Made by a program: the position numbers and the translations under genes. From contig MAAE01000047.1 of the NCBI GenBank assembly GCA_002162675.1, positions 1 through 64,000 of the forward strand: a stretch of 64,000 nt of DNA. The letters are read 5' to 3'. Under the pieces are notes generated by a model. It had not been told where the DNA came from, made no database searches, and saw only the letters and a program-made list of their open reading frames with translations. The DNA is from Colwellia sp. 39_35_sub15_T18. GTDB lineage: Bacteria; Pseudomonadota; Gammaproteobacteria; Enterobacterales; Alteromonadaceae. Below are positions 25,915 through 36,459 of this stretch, in pieces. Position 1 is the first letter of the stretch; each line of letters opens with the position of its first letter.

Positions 25915-26048
25915 TGTATTTATTCAACTTAAAAAGCTTTACCACAGAGAGCGCCGAGGTGCTTCGCACTACAGCAAGCATAATAAAGCCTCTGTATAGG
26001 TTTGAAGAGTCCTCTGTGCTGCATCACGGCTCGGTGGTGAACCACTAC
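25915..26048 (+). repeat. Dispersed palindromic repeat, copy 1
   Basis: Starts TGTATTTATTCAACTTAAAAA, then TTTACCACAGAG, a GCCTCTGTATAGG block, GAAGAGTCCTCTGTG, and ends CGGCTCGGTGGTGAA. The ends TTTACCAC and GTGGTGAA form imperfect terminal inverted repeats. Same family as copies near 39.6, 56.8, 57.0, 60.4 and 61.1 kb. Confidence 0.85.
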
Positions 26049-26051
26049 AAT

Positions 26052-28928
26052 TTACTTAGCCAACTGCAGTTCAACAATGTCTAATTTCATTTTTTCTAAT
26101 TGTGGCTTAATCACTTGACCGTCGCCAACCACAATCCATTGCATAGGTTTGCTTAATTTGTTTTTAGCCAGCGCATTTAATTGCTCAAGTGAGATGGTTT
26201 TAATAATTTCACTTTGTTGCTCACCATAATTATCGGCTAAGTCAAATTGTAGTAATTGTCTTAAAAAGCCGCTTTTTTGACTGGGTGTTTCATAACTGAG
26301 CGCTTCATTTTGTGAAATAGCTTGGCGCATAAAGTTTACTTCAGCCTTAGTTAAACCATGTTGCTGATAATTTCTCAGCTCATTTTCTATTTCAATCATG
26401 GCATCATAGGTATGTTCTTTCTTGACACTCGCGCCCGCCGCGAAACTTCCTAAGGTTTTACCGGCAGAAAAATAACTTGAAGCGCCGTAGGTGTAGCCTT
26501 TATCTTCACGTAAATTTAAATTAATACGGCTGTTAAAAGCGCTGCCTAACGGGTAATTCATCAAGGTCGATTTAAAGTATTCTCCTGTTGCATCGTAAGT
26601 CATCGCTCGACGAGAGTACTTGATCACCGACTGGCTAGACTTTGGTAAATCAACAAAATAGAGTTTATTCGGGCTCACTTCTGGAAAGTGGTTATAGCTA
26701 GGAATACTATAATCTCCACCTTGCCAAGACTTTAAATAACCCAGTTTAGACATAATGTCATTTTGACTAATATCCCCGACTATCACTAAACTGGCCTGTT
26801 TTGGTGAAAAATATTGTTGATAAAAATCGTTAATATCTTTAAGGCTAATAGCAGAAACCGTGGCAACAGTACCACTATTAGGTAAGCCGACACGGTTATT
26901 TACACCATAAGTGACTTGCTTTAAGGCTCTGCTTGCCAATGTACTAGCATCTTTACTGCCTTGCTCTAAATGTTGAATTAATTGATTTTTAACCCGATTA
27001 AAATCAGCTTCCTCAAAAGCGGGATTTAGCATCATATCCAGCATCAATAATAAAGTTGCATCAAGGTTTTTAACCAAAGAGCTTACTTTAATATACGTAT
27101 TGCGTCCTGAAGCGCCAATAGAAATATCACTGCCCAGTTTTGCTAACTCATTTGAAAGCGCTTCTTTACTATAATTTGTTGTGCCTTCATTCATCAAACT
27201 TGCGGTGAGTGAAGCAAGACCGGCTTTTTTAATGGGATCTAACAAAGGACCGCCCTCAATGCTCAGTAACAAACTCACCGTGGGGGTTTCGCTATTGCGT
27301 GTGGCAATAATTTCAATGCCATTACTAAAGCTATCACGCCACAATTTAGGCACCTCAATTTGCGGATTAACACCCGCTTTAGGCATGATGGTACGATCAA
27401 AACTGCTGGTGTTTTTCATTATTGCTGTATCAAGTACCGCTAACTCAGGCGGGTTACTCACGTCAGGTAAAACAAAATCATCGGCTTTAGCAATAAACTG
27501 TTTTTTCCCGTGGGGATAAATAGATAATACCGCAGCCCCCTTACCTTTAATGTATTTTTTATAAACCCGCATGACATCATTTTTAGTCACTTGATTATAA
27601 CGGGCAACTTGCGCGTGAGTATAATCAGCATCACCTAAAACAGTTTGATATTGAGCTAAGGTTGACACCTTACCCGACACACTTTGTAATCCATAAATGG
27701 TACCGGTTTCAATACTCACTTTAGTTTTGAGTAAGTCATCGTCATTAACACCACGTTGTTCAAACTCAAGCAAGGTTGTATTAATTACTTGTTCTATTGT
27801 TGACAACGCCATACCTTGCTGCGGATTTGGTAATGCAAAGAAGCTCATTTGACAACTTAATTCTTTACAAGGATGACTAGCCCCCGCTTGCACGGCAACA
27901 CCTGATTTCACTAAATTTTTATAAAGCAGTGACGTTGGACCGTTGCCAATAATGTTAGCAAACACATCTAATGCGGCTTCATCTTCATGCATGCCATAAA
28001 CCGTAGGAAAACTAATATAAAGTAACGGCAAAGAAACATTATCACTAAAAGAGTAATAACGATTTTTTTCTAATGTGGTTAGTGTTTTAGCAATATTATC
28101 AACCTTAGGGCCGGCTTTTAACTCACCAAAGTACTGGTTAACCCAAGCTAACGTTTGCTCTTCATCAATATCACCACCAATAGTTAACACCGCATTATTA
28201 GGGCCGTACCAGCGGCTAAAAAATTCTTTTAAATCAGTAACGGTGCCGCGATCTAAATCGCTCATATAACCGATAACGGGCCAAGAATAGGGGTGTTCTC
28301 TGGGATAGATCATTTGATTAATCGTTTCAGTTAAACGTCCATAAGGACGGTTATCAACATTTTGACCACGTTCATTTTTTACTGTTGCTCGTTGAATTTC
28401 AAATTTCTCTTCAGTGATAGTTTCTAAAAGAAACCCCATTCGGTCTGATTCCAACCAAAGCATTTTCTCTAACTGATTTCTGGGTACTGTTTCATAGTAA
28501 TTGGTTCTATCCGTATTCGTGGTGCCGTTTAAGTCGCCGCCACTTTGAGTCACTATTTTAAAGTGCTGTTCATCAGCAACATTTTTTGAACCTTGAAACA
28601 TCATGTGCTCAAAAAAATGCGCAAAACCAGACTTGCCTAATTGCTCACGGGCTGAGCCAACATGATAGGTAACATCAACATGTACTAAGGGATCAGAATT
28701 ATCTTGATGTAAAATAACCGTTAAGCCATTAGCAAGGGTATATTTTTTAAAGGGAATAGCTAACCGTTCTTTTGTCGCGACAACCGTTTCAACTAAGCTC
28801 ACGCCAGCAGGTAAAACAGCATCATCGTCAGTTTTATTGCTATTATTATTGCTTGTGCATGCAAATAATAAAGACGTCGTCAAAGCAACGATGCTAAGAC
28901 TAGCGATTAAGTGGGAAATTTTTTTCAA
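26052..28928 (-). CDS. M16 family zinc peptidase, lipoprotein
   Basis: About 958-residue pitrilysin-type insulinase peptidase with two M16 halves. The first has the active-site HFFEH (about residues 103-107) with the distal Glu in the following helix; the second half lacks it, as usual. The signal peptide ends LLFAC, a lipobox, so it is probably periplasmic and lipid-anchored. The start is taken as TTG at 28928 (LKKISHLIAS) because AGGATG lies about 7 nt upstream; an earlier TTG at 28958 would add an unlikely tail. Likely degrades small peptides in the envelope. Confidence 0.88.
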   Translation of the reverse strand: MKKISHLIASLSIVALTTSLLFACTSNNNSNKTDDDAVLPAGVSLVETVVATKERLAIPFKKYTLANGLTVILHQDNSDPLVHVDVTYHVGSAREQLGKSGFAHFFEHMMFQGSKNVADEQHFKIVTQSGGDLNGTTNTDRTNYYETVPRNQLEKMLWLESDRMGFLLETITEEKFEIQRATVKNERGQNVDNRPYGRLTETINQMIYPREHPYSWPVIGYMSDLDRGTVTDLKEFFSRWYGPNNAVLTIGGDIDEEQTLAWVNQYFGELKAGPKVDNIAKTLTTLEKNRYYSFSDNVSLPLLYISFPTVYGMHEDEAALDVFANIIGNGPTSLLYKNLVKSGVAVQAGASHPCKELSCQMSFFALPNPQQGMALSTIEQVINTTLLEFEQRGVNDDDLLKTKVSIETGTIYGLQSVSGKVSTLAQYQTVLGDADYTHAQVARYNQVTKNDVMRVYKKYIKGKGAAVLSIYPHGKKQFIAKADDFVLPDVSNPPELAVLDTAIMKNTSSFDRTIMPKAGVNPQIEVPKLWRDSFSNGIEIIATRNSETPTVSLLLSIEGGPLLDPIKKAGLASLTASLMNEGTTNYSKEALSNELAKLGSDISIGASGRNTYIKVSSLVKNLDATLLLMLDMMLNPAFEEADFNRVKNQLIQHLEQGSKDASTLASRALKQVTYGVNNRVGLPNSGTVATVSAISLKDINDFYQQYFSPKQASLVIVGDISQNDIMSKLGYLKSWQGGDYSIPSYNHFPEVSPNKLYFVDLPKSSQSVIKYSRRAMTYDATGEYFKSTLMNYPLGSAFNSRINLNLREDKGYTYGASSYFSAGKTLGSFAAGASVKKEHTYDAMIEIENELRNYQQHGLTKAEVNFMRQAISQNEALSYETPSQKSGFLRQLLQFDLADNYGEQQSEIIKTISLEQLNALAKNKLSKPMQWIVVGDGQVIKPQLEKMKLDIVELQLAK

Positions 28929-29008
28929 AATAACATCCTGTAAGCAGAGTAAAAACAAGTAGATTGAATTATCATAGCATGTAAAAAGCGGCTTAGTAGA
29001 CCAAATAA

Positions 29009-29731
29009 ATGTATAAAATTATTACACAAACTGACGATTTTGTTGTTGTTTCCAAAAGTGCAGGGGTTAATTTTCATGACGAAGGGGATATTGGCGCTGG
29101 CTTATTTTCTCAGGTCAAAGCCTTCCTTCAAAAACACACCAATACTACTGAGCTTTATCCTGTACATCGCTTAGATAAAATGACTTCAGGGCTGATTATT
29201 TTTGCCACAAACTTAATCAGTGCTCAGCTATTTTCTGAGCTTTTTAAACACCATTTAGTTGAAAAATACTACCTTGCCATTAGCGATAAAAAACCCAATA
29301 AAAAACAAGGTTTGCTCAAGGGAGATATGGCAAAAAGTCGACGTGGTATGTATAAATTAATGCGCAGTATGGAAAACCCCGCCATCACTCAGTTTTTTTC
29401 TTACCCCTTAAATGATAATAAAAGACTTTACTTGTTAAAACCTCATTCAGGAAAAACCCACCAATTAAGAGTGGCGCTTAGTAGTATCGGCGCGCCTATT
29501 ATTGGTGATCCCTTGTATTATTCCCGTTCAAGTAACGATTCAACAGAGCAAGCTAAATTGTTTACTGACCGAGGTTATCTGCACGCTTACGCTTTACGAT
29601 TTGAATTTTCAGGTAAAGTATATGAATTTACCTTACCGCCAAGTGAAGGGCGTTTTTACTTATCAGATAATTTTAATGGCTGTTTAAACGAAATCAAACA
29701 GCCATGGTTGTTAAATTGGCCTAAGATTTGA
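29009..29731 (+). CDS. RluA-type pseudouridine synthase (TIGR01621-like)
   Basis: 240-residue RNA pseudouridine synthase without an S4 domain. The catalytic Asp lies in VHRLDKMTSGLIIF (about residue 57). KYYLAI, the PHSGKTHQLRVAL motif and GDPLYY complete the RluA pattern. It modifies uridine in rRNA or tRNA; the target cannot be told from sequence. Divergent from the M16 gene with an 80-bp gap. Confidence 0.88.
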   Translation: MYKIITQTDDFVVVSKSAGVNFHDEGDIGAGLFSQVKAFLQKHTNTTELYPVHRLDKMTSGLIIFATNLISAQLFSELFKHHLVEKYYLAISDKKPNKKQGLLKGDMAKSRRGMYKLMRSMENPAITQFFSYPLNDNKRLYLLKPHSGKTHQLRVALSSIGAPIIGDPLYYSRSSNDSTEQAKLFTDRGYLHAYALRFEFSGKVYEFTLPPSEGRFYLSDNFNGCLNEIKQPWLLNWPKI

Positions 29732-29797
29732 TAACTAATCCCCTCCAAAGGGCAATAAATTCAATCCAAAGAAAGGCAGCTTAGCTCTACCTATTAC

Positions 29798-31144
29798 TTA
29801 AAGCGAATGCCAAAACACAATCGCGATAGCACTTGGGCAGATAAATTTGGTGTACCACGGCCAAATTTTCCAAAACAAGCCGTGCTCAACATCCTCATTA
29901 CCGAGCTTAATTTCAGCCAGTATACCGCTGCGTTGCCAGATCCAACCGACAAAAACACAACATAGCATGGCAATAAGAGGTTGTCCGTAAACCGTAGAAA
30001 TTGAAATAACCAAACCAAAAAGCACATCAAAATTTAATACAATTAAAGCGCTGAAGATAAAAATACCAAACCCTATTAAGGTGGTGGCTTTTTTCCGTTC
30101 GATATGATGGCGTTCAACCACAAACGAAACAGGCCCTTCTAGCATTGAAATTGATGACGTTAGCGCCGCGATTGACATTAAAACAAAAAAACCAAAACCA
30201 ACAAATAAACCAATAGCGCCCATACCATTAAATAATGTTGGTAGTACATCAAACACTAAGTTGGGGCCTGAAATTAAGGCACCATCATCACTAAAAATGG
30301 CCACACCTTGTGCTTGAGCAACATACATAGACGGAATAATTAATAACCCAGCCAAAAAGGCAATTGAGACATCAATTAAAGTAACTTGCGCACCAAGAGA
30401 CACTAAGTTTTCTGACTTAGAAATATAAGAACCATAAATCACCATCACGCTTGTGCCTAACGACAAAGAAAAAAACGCTTGCCCAAGGGCACTAATCAGT
30501 AAGTCTGGCTCAAATACCCGCGAAATATCAGGATTTAAATAAGCGGCAAAGCCAGCTTTTGAACCTTCTAGCGTAAAAACATAAATAATCAGTAAAATTA
30601 ATAAACCAATCAACATTGGCATTAAGCGTTTAGACCATTTTTCAATGCCTTGTTCAACACCGCGGCGAATAATAGCAATGGTGAGCATCATAAATAACGC
30701 CGTAAAAATTAAATTACGGGCAATAGATTGTGAAGTTAGCCAACTTGACGCTTCATTCAGTCCAAGGAGCGAGGTAATTGGTTCAATGGCATAAGACATC
30801 ATCCAACCCGCTAAAATGCCATAAAAACTTAAAATTAACGTGGCACAAATAATCCCCCCAAAACCAACAACAAAAGCAAACCGCCTTTGTCCTGAATTAC
30901 GTGACATTTTTTCCATTGAGCTCACCGCATTAGCTTGCCCATAGCGGCCGATTAGCAGCTCTGCCATAAAAGCAGGATAAGCTAAACAAAATGCCAGCAC
31001 TAAATATACTAATACAAATGCTGCACCACCATTACTGGCCGTTTGCGTTGGAAAACCCCAAATATTGCCTAGACCAACCGCTGAACCAGCCGCCGCTAGA
31101 ATAAACCCCATACGCGAACTAAAGCCGCCTCTTGCATTATTCAT
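29798..31144 (-). CDS. Sodium-dependent neurotransmitter-family (NSS) transporter
   Basis: 448-residue inner-membrane symporter with about 11-12 helices and the LeuT fold. The helix 1 motif FSSRMGFILAAAGSAVGLGN is followed by IWGFPTQTASNGGAAFVLVY, with the unwound substrate and sodium site. Expected to take up amino acids or similar solutes with Na+. It converges with the pseudouridine synthase gene. Confidence 0.92.
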   Translation of the reverse strand: MNNARGGFSSRMGFILAAAGSAVGLGNIWGFPTQTASNGGAAFVLVYLVLAFCLAYPAFMAELLIGRYGQANAVSSMEKMSRNSGQRRFAFVVGFGGIICATLILSFYGILAGWMMSYAIEPITSLLGLNEASSWLTSQSIARNLIFTALFMMLTIAIIRRGVEQGIEKWSKRLMPMLIGLLILLIIYVFTLEGSKAGFAAYLNPDISRVFEPDLLISALGQAFFSLSLGTSVMVIYGSYISKSENLVSLGAQVTLIDVSIAFLAGLLIIPSMYVAQAQGVAIFSDDGALISGPNLVFDVLPTLFNGMGAIGLFVGFGFFVLMSIAALTSSISMLEGPVSFVVERHHIERKKATTLIGFGIFIFSALIVLNFDVLFGLVISISTVYGQPLIAMLCCVFVGWIWQRSGILAEIKLGNEDVEHGLFWKIWPWYTKFICPSAIAIVFWHSL

Positions 31145-31544
31145 TGATAGATCTCATTATTATGTTCATTATTGCCACTAGTATGACCCAAGTGATAGCA
31201 GCTTAATTTACTTAAAAGTAAACAAAAAAAATAGTGTTATAAAAAATATATTTTGTTGCTAATGTAATTATGCTGTTACAGATTATTGTAAAGTTCATCA
31301 ATAAAATAATAAATGTTTCCTGATTGATTTACCTAAACACATTTAATTAAACTAGCAATGACTGTTCACCTCTGAGCTGCGATGCTGGACTTCATTTCTC
31401 TGTAGTCAATATTTTTAAGCTAAATAAATATAATCACACTTCATTTTTGCTAAATAGCCGCCAAAAAATATATAATATTGATGCTTTATTTCATCAAACA
31501 AGTTATTTTTAATCAACCAAGTCATCATCAAAGGAAGGTCTGTC
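31145..31544. other. 400-bp intergenic region with a decayed dispersed repeat
   Basis: Divergent promoter region of the transporter and GGDEF genes. About 31363-31430 is a degraded inverted copy of the dispersed repeat (TTCACCTCTGAGCTGCGATGC, then TTTTTAAGCTAAATAAAT). Nothing else was recognised. Confidence 0.5.
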
Positions 31545-34500
31545 TTGAAACCCCTAACGTTAATCAATAAGTGCTTATTATTTGCTGTTTTTGTTATCTG
31601 CTTTTTGATCTTCTCCACTAGCCTTGTTAACGCTAACAACCTAGCTAAAATAAATAAATCCCCCCCCTTATCTGATTACTTTACTCAGTCGTGGAGCACC
31701 TTAGACGGCCTCCCCCATAACGGTATAAATGCCTTATCACAAACCAATGATGGTTATCTTTGGATTGGTACATGGGAAGGGTTAGCACGCTTTAATGGTA
31801 GAGCATTTAAGGTATTTTCTCGAGGTTCAAAAGTTGGCTTACCTGACTCAGCAGTGAAAAGCCTAGTTGCCACCAAAGCAGGTAAATTATTAGTTGCTGG
31901 TGCTCGCGGTGGTTTATCAGAGCGAGTCAATAAGCTCTGGTCCGCAAAGCCTTTAGCGAGCACTATGATCAATCATGCCATTTACGATAACGAAGGTAAT
32001 ACTTGGTTAGCATTAGAAGGTCGAGGCTTAGTTTATCGGCACCGTGATACGCAACAAGACAGGGTAATAATTGACAACCTTCGTGCCTATAAAATAGCAC
32101 AAGATAACGAAGAGACTGTTTGGGTAGCTACCAGTAAAGGCCTGTTTTCAGTAAAAAACAAAACTTTAGTCCAACATTTTGATAAAAATCACGGTTTACC
32201 CAACGCCCCTGCATATACCGTGGTCTTTACAAAAAACAAACAATTATTAGTAGGCACTCAACAAGGTGTTTATAAGTTTGTTAATGGCTTTTTCAAACCA
32301 TTACATGCGCAACTGGTCAATGAAAGAGTGACCAGTATATTACAAGACGGTGATAATAATATTTGGCTCGGCACCGATAATCACGGTATCTTCAGGCTTA
32401 GTAAAAAAGATTTAGAACAGTTAGATGACCGCAACGGTTTACCCACTAATAAAGTATCAGCGCTCTATCAAGATAAAGAACAAAGTATCTGGGTGGGCAC
32501 CAGTGGCGGTTTATTTCGTTTAAGAGAAGCTCCTTTTATCACCTTAACGAGTAAACAAGGCTTAGCTGGAGACTATATTCGTAGTGTTCTATCTCATTCT
32601 GATGGCAGTTTATGGGTTGGCAGCAGTAAAGGCCTAAATAAGCTGCAAAACAATACCATTAGCACAATAGCAATAGCAATAGCTAACAACAATCAGCAGT
32701 TGTCAGTATTAAGCTTGGCAGAAAATTCACATCAGCAAGTTTTGGTAGGAACATACAATAGCGGTCTTTATAGCGTTATCAACAATAAATTAACACCTTT
32801 ACTGACAACGGAACAAGGCCTGCCCAGTAATGAGATTCGCAGCATATTAGCAGACTCTCATGAAAATATTTGGCTGGGCACGTCATCAGGTTTAGTCAAA
32901 ATACAACCCGATGGCACTCAGGAGCATTTCGATAAACAAAACGGTTTACCGGCAAGCTTTATTATGTCAATTGCCGAAGACAGCCGCGGCACTATATGGA
33001 TTGGTACAGGCAATGGTATCGTTGCTTATAACCAAGGAACTCTACAAACTTATCACCTGCATGATAAATTTGATGCAGAGTACGCTTTTGGCTTTCATAT
33101 TGAACCTAACTCTCTATGGATGACAACAGACAGAGGCTTGATTCATATTGACTTAAACAGTCATAAAATGACCGCAGTGACTAAGGAAAATGGCTTACCC
33201 ATCGACAAGTTATTTCAAGTGGTTATTGATAATAACAACACCTTTTGGTTAACCAGTAATCGCGGCGTGATAAGCGTTACTAGAGCACAAATTAATAATG
33301 TTATTCAAGGTAAAAGTCAAACCGTGCATTATGAGCTATTTGCTGAAGGCGCGGGCCTATTGAGCTCACAAGCAAATGGTGGCTCAACTCCGTCAGCAAC
33401 CCTTCATAAAGATGGCAGTGTCTGGGTTGCGACAGCAAAAGGGGTTGGCCAAGTCAGTCATCAAAGATTACAACGTATGGCTGAAACCGTAATCCCCGTG
33501 GTTATTGAACAGTTTAATGTCGATGGTAAATCTTATCCTATAAATAATTATATAAACATTAAACAGAATTCATTTGCACAGGGTTCGCTTACACAGGATT
33601 CACTTACGCTAGGTTCACTTACACAAGATAATAGAACCCAACAAAAATATCCTGATGATGAGATCAAATTGCCAGCAGGCTCATCGCGCATCACCATTCA
33701 TTATGCTGGTTTGGGGTTTTTACTGGCAAAACATATTGAATATCAAACTCAATTAATTGGTTTTGATATTCAATGGCAAAACAAAGATAACCAAACCTTT
33801 ACTGAGTTTACTAATTTAGACCCTGGCCACTATACCTTCCAAATGCGCGCTAAATATCCTAACGGCCAATGGCAAAAAAATCTGGCCAGCATCAGCTTTA
33901 CTATCATGCCTTTTTTTTGGCAAACCATTTTCTTTAAATTATTTGTGGCACTCAGCTTGTGCTTAGCCCTCTATGCTGTCTATCGCCTTAGAATGGTAAC
34001 TATCGAGCGTGGACAAATAAAACTGAAAAATTTAGTCGCACGGCAAACGATTGACTTACAAAAACAGGCAGAATTATTTGCCTATCAAGCTAATCATGAT
34101 CAGCTAACAGGCCTGTTTAATCGCCGGGCTTTTGATCATTGGTGTAATGAAGACTTTGCGCTGGCAAAAGCAACTCAGCAGCCATTAACTATCGCCATCC
34201 TTGATATTGACAACTTCAAGCATGTCAATGATGAGTTTTCTCATCTAATTGGCGATAAAGTCATTAAAACAGTCGCCGATATTTTACAGCAACTTGTTCA
34301 AAACCATTCACCGCAAACCAAAATAGCGCGATGGGGAGGCGAAGAGTTCACTTTTCTCATTAGTGATAAGAAAACAAAGGCTTATGATTTTTGCGAATTA
34401 GTGCGCGCCAGTATAAAAAACCATGCTTTTGCTAAAATAGCGCCAGATTTAAATATCACGGTAAGCATTGGTTTAACCGATAACAGCGAAGTAATAGAAT

Positions 34501-34664
34501 ACGACAAAATGATTAGCCATGCTGATCAGGCCTTATATTTTGCCAAGAATCATGGTCGTAACCAAGTCAGAATTTATCAAAAAGAAGACAGTGACGATAA
34601 TGAGAAAGTGGGTGAGCGGCTCAGTCAGGTGATGCGAGCAACATCGCGCATCGACAACAATTAA
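31545..34664 (+). CDS. Periplasmic-sensor diguanylate cyclase (propeller, Y_Y_Y, GGDEF)
   Basis: 1039-residue membrane sensor. Signal peptide (1-30), two-component-regulator propeller repeats (about 45-660; repeated DGYLWIGTWEGLARF and IWLGTDNHGIFRL blocks), a Y_Y_Y domain (about 720-790), one transmembrane helix (about 793-815) and a C-terminal GGDEF domain (NHDQLTGLFNRRAF near 850, active site RWGGEEF near 930). It should make c-di-GMP in response to a periplasmic ligand, often a sugar in this architecture. No RxxD inhibitory site was seen before GGEEF. TTG start, supported by AAAGGAAGG 6 nt upstream. Confidence 0.9.
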   Translation: MKPLTLINKCLLFAVFVICFLIFSTSLVNANNLAKINKSPPLSDYFTQSWSTLDGLPHNGINALSQTNDGYLWIGTWEGLARFNGRAFKVFSRGSKVGLPDSAVKSLVATKAGKLLVAGARGGLSERVNKLWSAKPLASTMINHAIYDNEGNTWLALEGRGLVYRHRDTQQDRVIIDNLRAYKIAQDNEETVWVATSKGLFSVKNKTLVQHFDKNHGLPNAPAYTVVFTKNKQLLVGTQQGVYKFVNGFFKPLHAQLVNERVTSILQDGDNNIWLGTDNHGIFRLSKKDLEQLDDRNGLPTNKVSALYQDKEQSIWVGTSGGLFRLREAPFITLTSKQGLAGDYIRSVLSHSDGSLWVGSSKGLNKLQNNTISTIAIAIANNNQQLSVLSLAENSHQQVLVGTYNSGLYSVINNKLTPLLTTEQGLPSNEIRSILADSHENIWLGTSSGLVKIQPDGTQEHFDKQNGLPASFIMSIAEDSRGTIWIGTGNGIVAYNQGTLQTYHLHDKFDAEYAFGFHIEPNSLWMTTDRGLIHIDLNSHKMTAVTKENGLPIDKLFQVVIDNNNTFWLTSNRGVISVTRAQINNVIQGKSQTVHYELFAEGAGLLSSQANGGSTPSATLHKDGSVWVATAKGVGQVSHQRLQRMAETVIPVVIEQFNVDGKSYPINNYINIKQNSFAQGSLTQDSLTLGSLTQDNRTQQKYPDDEIKLPAGSSRITIHYAGLGFLLAKHIEYQTQLIGFDIQWQNKDNQTFTEFTNLDPGHYTFQMRAKYPNGQWQKNLASISFTIMPFFWQTIFFKLFVALSLCLALYAVYRLRMVTIERGQIKLKNLVARQTIDLQKQAELFAYQANHDQLTGLFNRRAFDHWCNEDFALAKATQQPLTIAILDIDNFKHVNDEFSHLIGDKVIKTVADILQQLVQNHSPQTKIARWGGEEFTFLISDKKTKAYDFCELVRASIKNHAFAKIAPDLNITVSIGLTDNSEVIEYDKMISHADQALYFAKNHGRNQVRIYQKEDSDDNEKVGERLSQVMRATSRIDNN
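33569..33628 (+). repeat. Four 15-bp in-frame tandem units inside the GGDEF sensor gene
   Basis: Units start at 33569, 33584, 33599 and 33614 and share TTCxcTTACaCagG. They encode repeated SLTQD/SLTLG pentapeptides between the propeller and Y_Y_Y domains, a likely variable linker. Confidence 0.88.
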
Positions 34665-34667
34665 AAA

Positions 34668-34775
34668 TTTACCACGGGGAGAGCCAAAGCCCCCACTACA
34701 CCAAAAACATATCCTTTGTGTCGGTTCGAAGCACCCTCTATGGTGTATCAACGTTCAGTGCTGAACAGTTACAAT
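34668..34775 (+). repeat. Dispersed repeat, decayed copy
   Basis: TTTACCACGGGGAGAG, GTGTCGGTTCGAAGCACCCTCTATGG and GAACAGTTACAA match the family consensus with many changes. Lies between the GGDEF gene and lysS. Confidence 0.55.
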
Positions 34776-34848
34776 AAGTAAAATGACGGTTGGTCGTTAT
34801 AACCAATACCGTCACTTTTAACAGTTACCGCAGTAATCTCAGTAAATA

Positions 34849-36417
34849 TTACTCTACTTCTGGACGCATGTGCGGGAATAAAATAACGTCCTTAATCGTT
34901 GGTGAGTCTGTAAACAACATCACTAGACGATCAATACCAATACCTTCACCTGCCGTTGGTGGTAAGCCATACTCAAGGGCGCGAATATAATCATCATCAA
35001 AATGCATCGCTTCATCATCACCAGCATCTTTCTCTTCCACTTGCTTTTTAAAGCGTGCTGCTTGATCTTCAGCATCGTTAAGCTCAGAGAAACCATTCGC
35101 TAATTCACGGCCGCCAACGAAAAACTCAAAACGGTCGGTAATAAAAGGATTGTTATCATTACGGCGCGCTAACGGAGAAACTTCCCACGGATATTCAGTG
35201 ATAAAAGTTGGCTGATCTAATAAATGCTCTGCTACTTCTTCAAAAATTTCACAGATATATTTACCTGGCCCCCACACTTTAGCCGCATCTCCTTCTTTAA
35301 CCCCAGCAGCTTTTGCCATGGCCTTGATAGCATCAAAGTTATTTTCAGGGTCACGTAATGCCGCTTCATTAATTTGATGTCTTTCTTCGCTATACTTAAT
35401 AATGGCGTCAACCATAGATAAACGTGTAAATGGTTGACCAAAGTCGTAGAATTTTTCTTCTACCACTTCACCATCAGCATTTTTCACCGTGTTACGAACC
35501 ATGCTTGTGCCCAGTACATCTTGAGCAACCGTACGTAGCATTTCTTCAGTTAAGTTCATCAAATCGTTATAGTCAGCATAAGCTTGATAGAATTCAATCA
35601 TGGTGAACTCTGGGTTATGGCGAGTTGATAAACCTTCATTTCTAAAGTTTCTGTTAATCTCGAAAACACGCTCAAAACCACCAACCACTAAACGTTTAAG
35701 ATAAAGTTCAGGAGCAATACGCAAGTACATATCGATATCTAAAGCATTATGATACGTTTGAAAGGGTTTAGCCGTGGCGCCACCAGGGATAACTTGCAAC
35801 ATTGGCGTTTCAACTTCCATAAAATCACGATCGACGAGGAAACGACGAATGCCATCAACAATTTTTGTGCGCATTTTAAAGGTATTACGCGTGTCTTCAT
35901 TGATGATCAAATCAACATAACGCTGACGATATTTCATTTCTTGATCTGATAAACCATGGAATTTTTCAGGCAACGGACGTAACGATTTAGTTAATAAAGA
36001 ATATTCGTCCATATTAACGTAAAGATCGCCTTTACCTGATTTGTGCAAAATACCTTTTACGCCAACAATATCACCGATATCTAAGCTGCCAGAGTTAGCT
36101 CTAATTTCTTTTTGTACGGTTTTTTCAGCGTAAGCTTGAATGCGGCCAGACATGTCTTGTAGTACCAAAAATGGCCCGCGCTTAGCCATAACTCGGCCGG
36201 CAATAGCATAAGTAACTTGTAAAGCTTCAAGCTCTTCTTTGGTTTTTTCACCATGCTCTGCTTGAATATCTGCCGCTAAATGTTCACGGTTAAAATCATT
36301 TGGAAAACCGTTTGCTGAGCAATTCGAACGAATTTTTTCTAACTTGATACGACGCTCAGCAATAAGTTTGTTTTCATCTTGTGCTGGCGCTTGGCTGTTT
36401 TTTGCATTGTCAGTCAT
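34849..36417 (-). CDS. lysS: Lysyl-tRNA synthetase, class II
   Basis: About 522-residue LysS. The N-terminal anticodon-binding OB fold ([20 protein letters not shown] in outline) is followed by the class II catalytic core with [10 protein letters not shown] (motif 1), [20 protein letters not shown] (motif 2 region) and [10 protein letters not shown] (motif 3). The ATG at 36417 is preferred since GAGAA precedes it; an ATG 12 bp upstream has no ribosome binding site. Follows prfB, as in E. coli. Confidence 0.96.
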   Translation of the reverse strand: MTDNAKNSQAPAQDENKLIAERRIKLEKIRSNCSANGFPNDFNREHLAADIQAEHGEKTKEELEALQVTYAIAGRVMAKRGPFLVLQDMSGRIQAYAEKTVQKEIRANSGSLDIGDIVGVKGILHKSGKGDLYVNMDEYSLLTKSLRPLPEKFHGLSDQEMKYRQRYVDLIINEDTRNTFKMRTKIVDGIRRFLVDRDFMEVETPMLQVIPGGATAKPFQTYHNALDIDMYLRIAPELYLKRLVVGGFERVFEINRNFRNEGLSTRHNPEFTMIEFYQAYADYNDLMNLTEEMLRTVAQDVLGTSMVRNTVKNADGEVVEEKFYDFGQPFTRLSMVDAIIKYSEERHQINEAALRDPENNFDAIKAMAKAAGVKEGDAAKVWGPGKYICEIFEEVAEHLLDQPTFITEYPWEVSPLARRNDNNPFITDRFEFFVGGRELANGFSELNDAEDQAARFKKQVEEKDAGDDEAMHFDDDYIRALEYGLPPTAGEGIGIDRLVMLFTDSPTIKDVILFPHMRPEVE

Positions 36418-36459
36418 TTTATTTCTCATTACGTATATGTAAATTAATCTTTAATTCTT

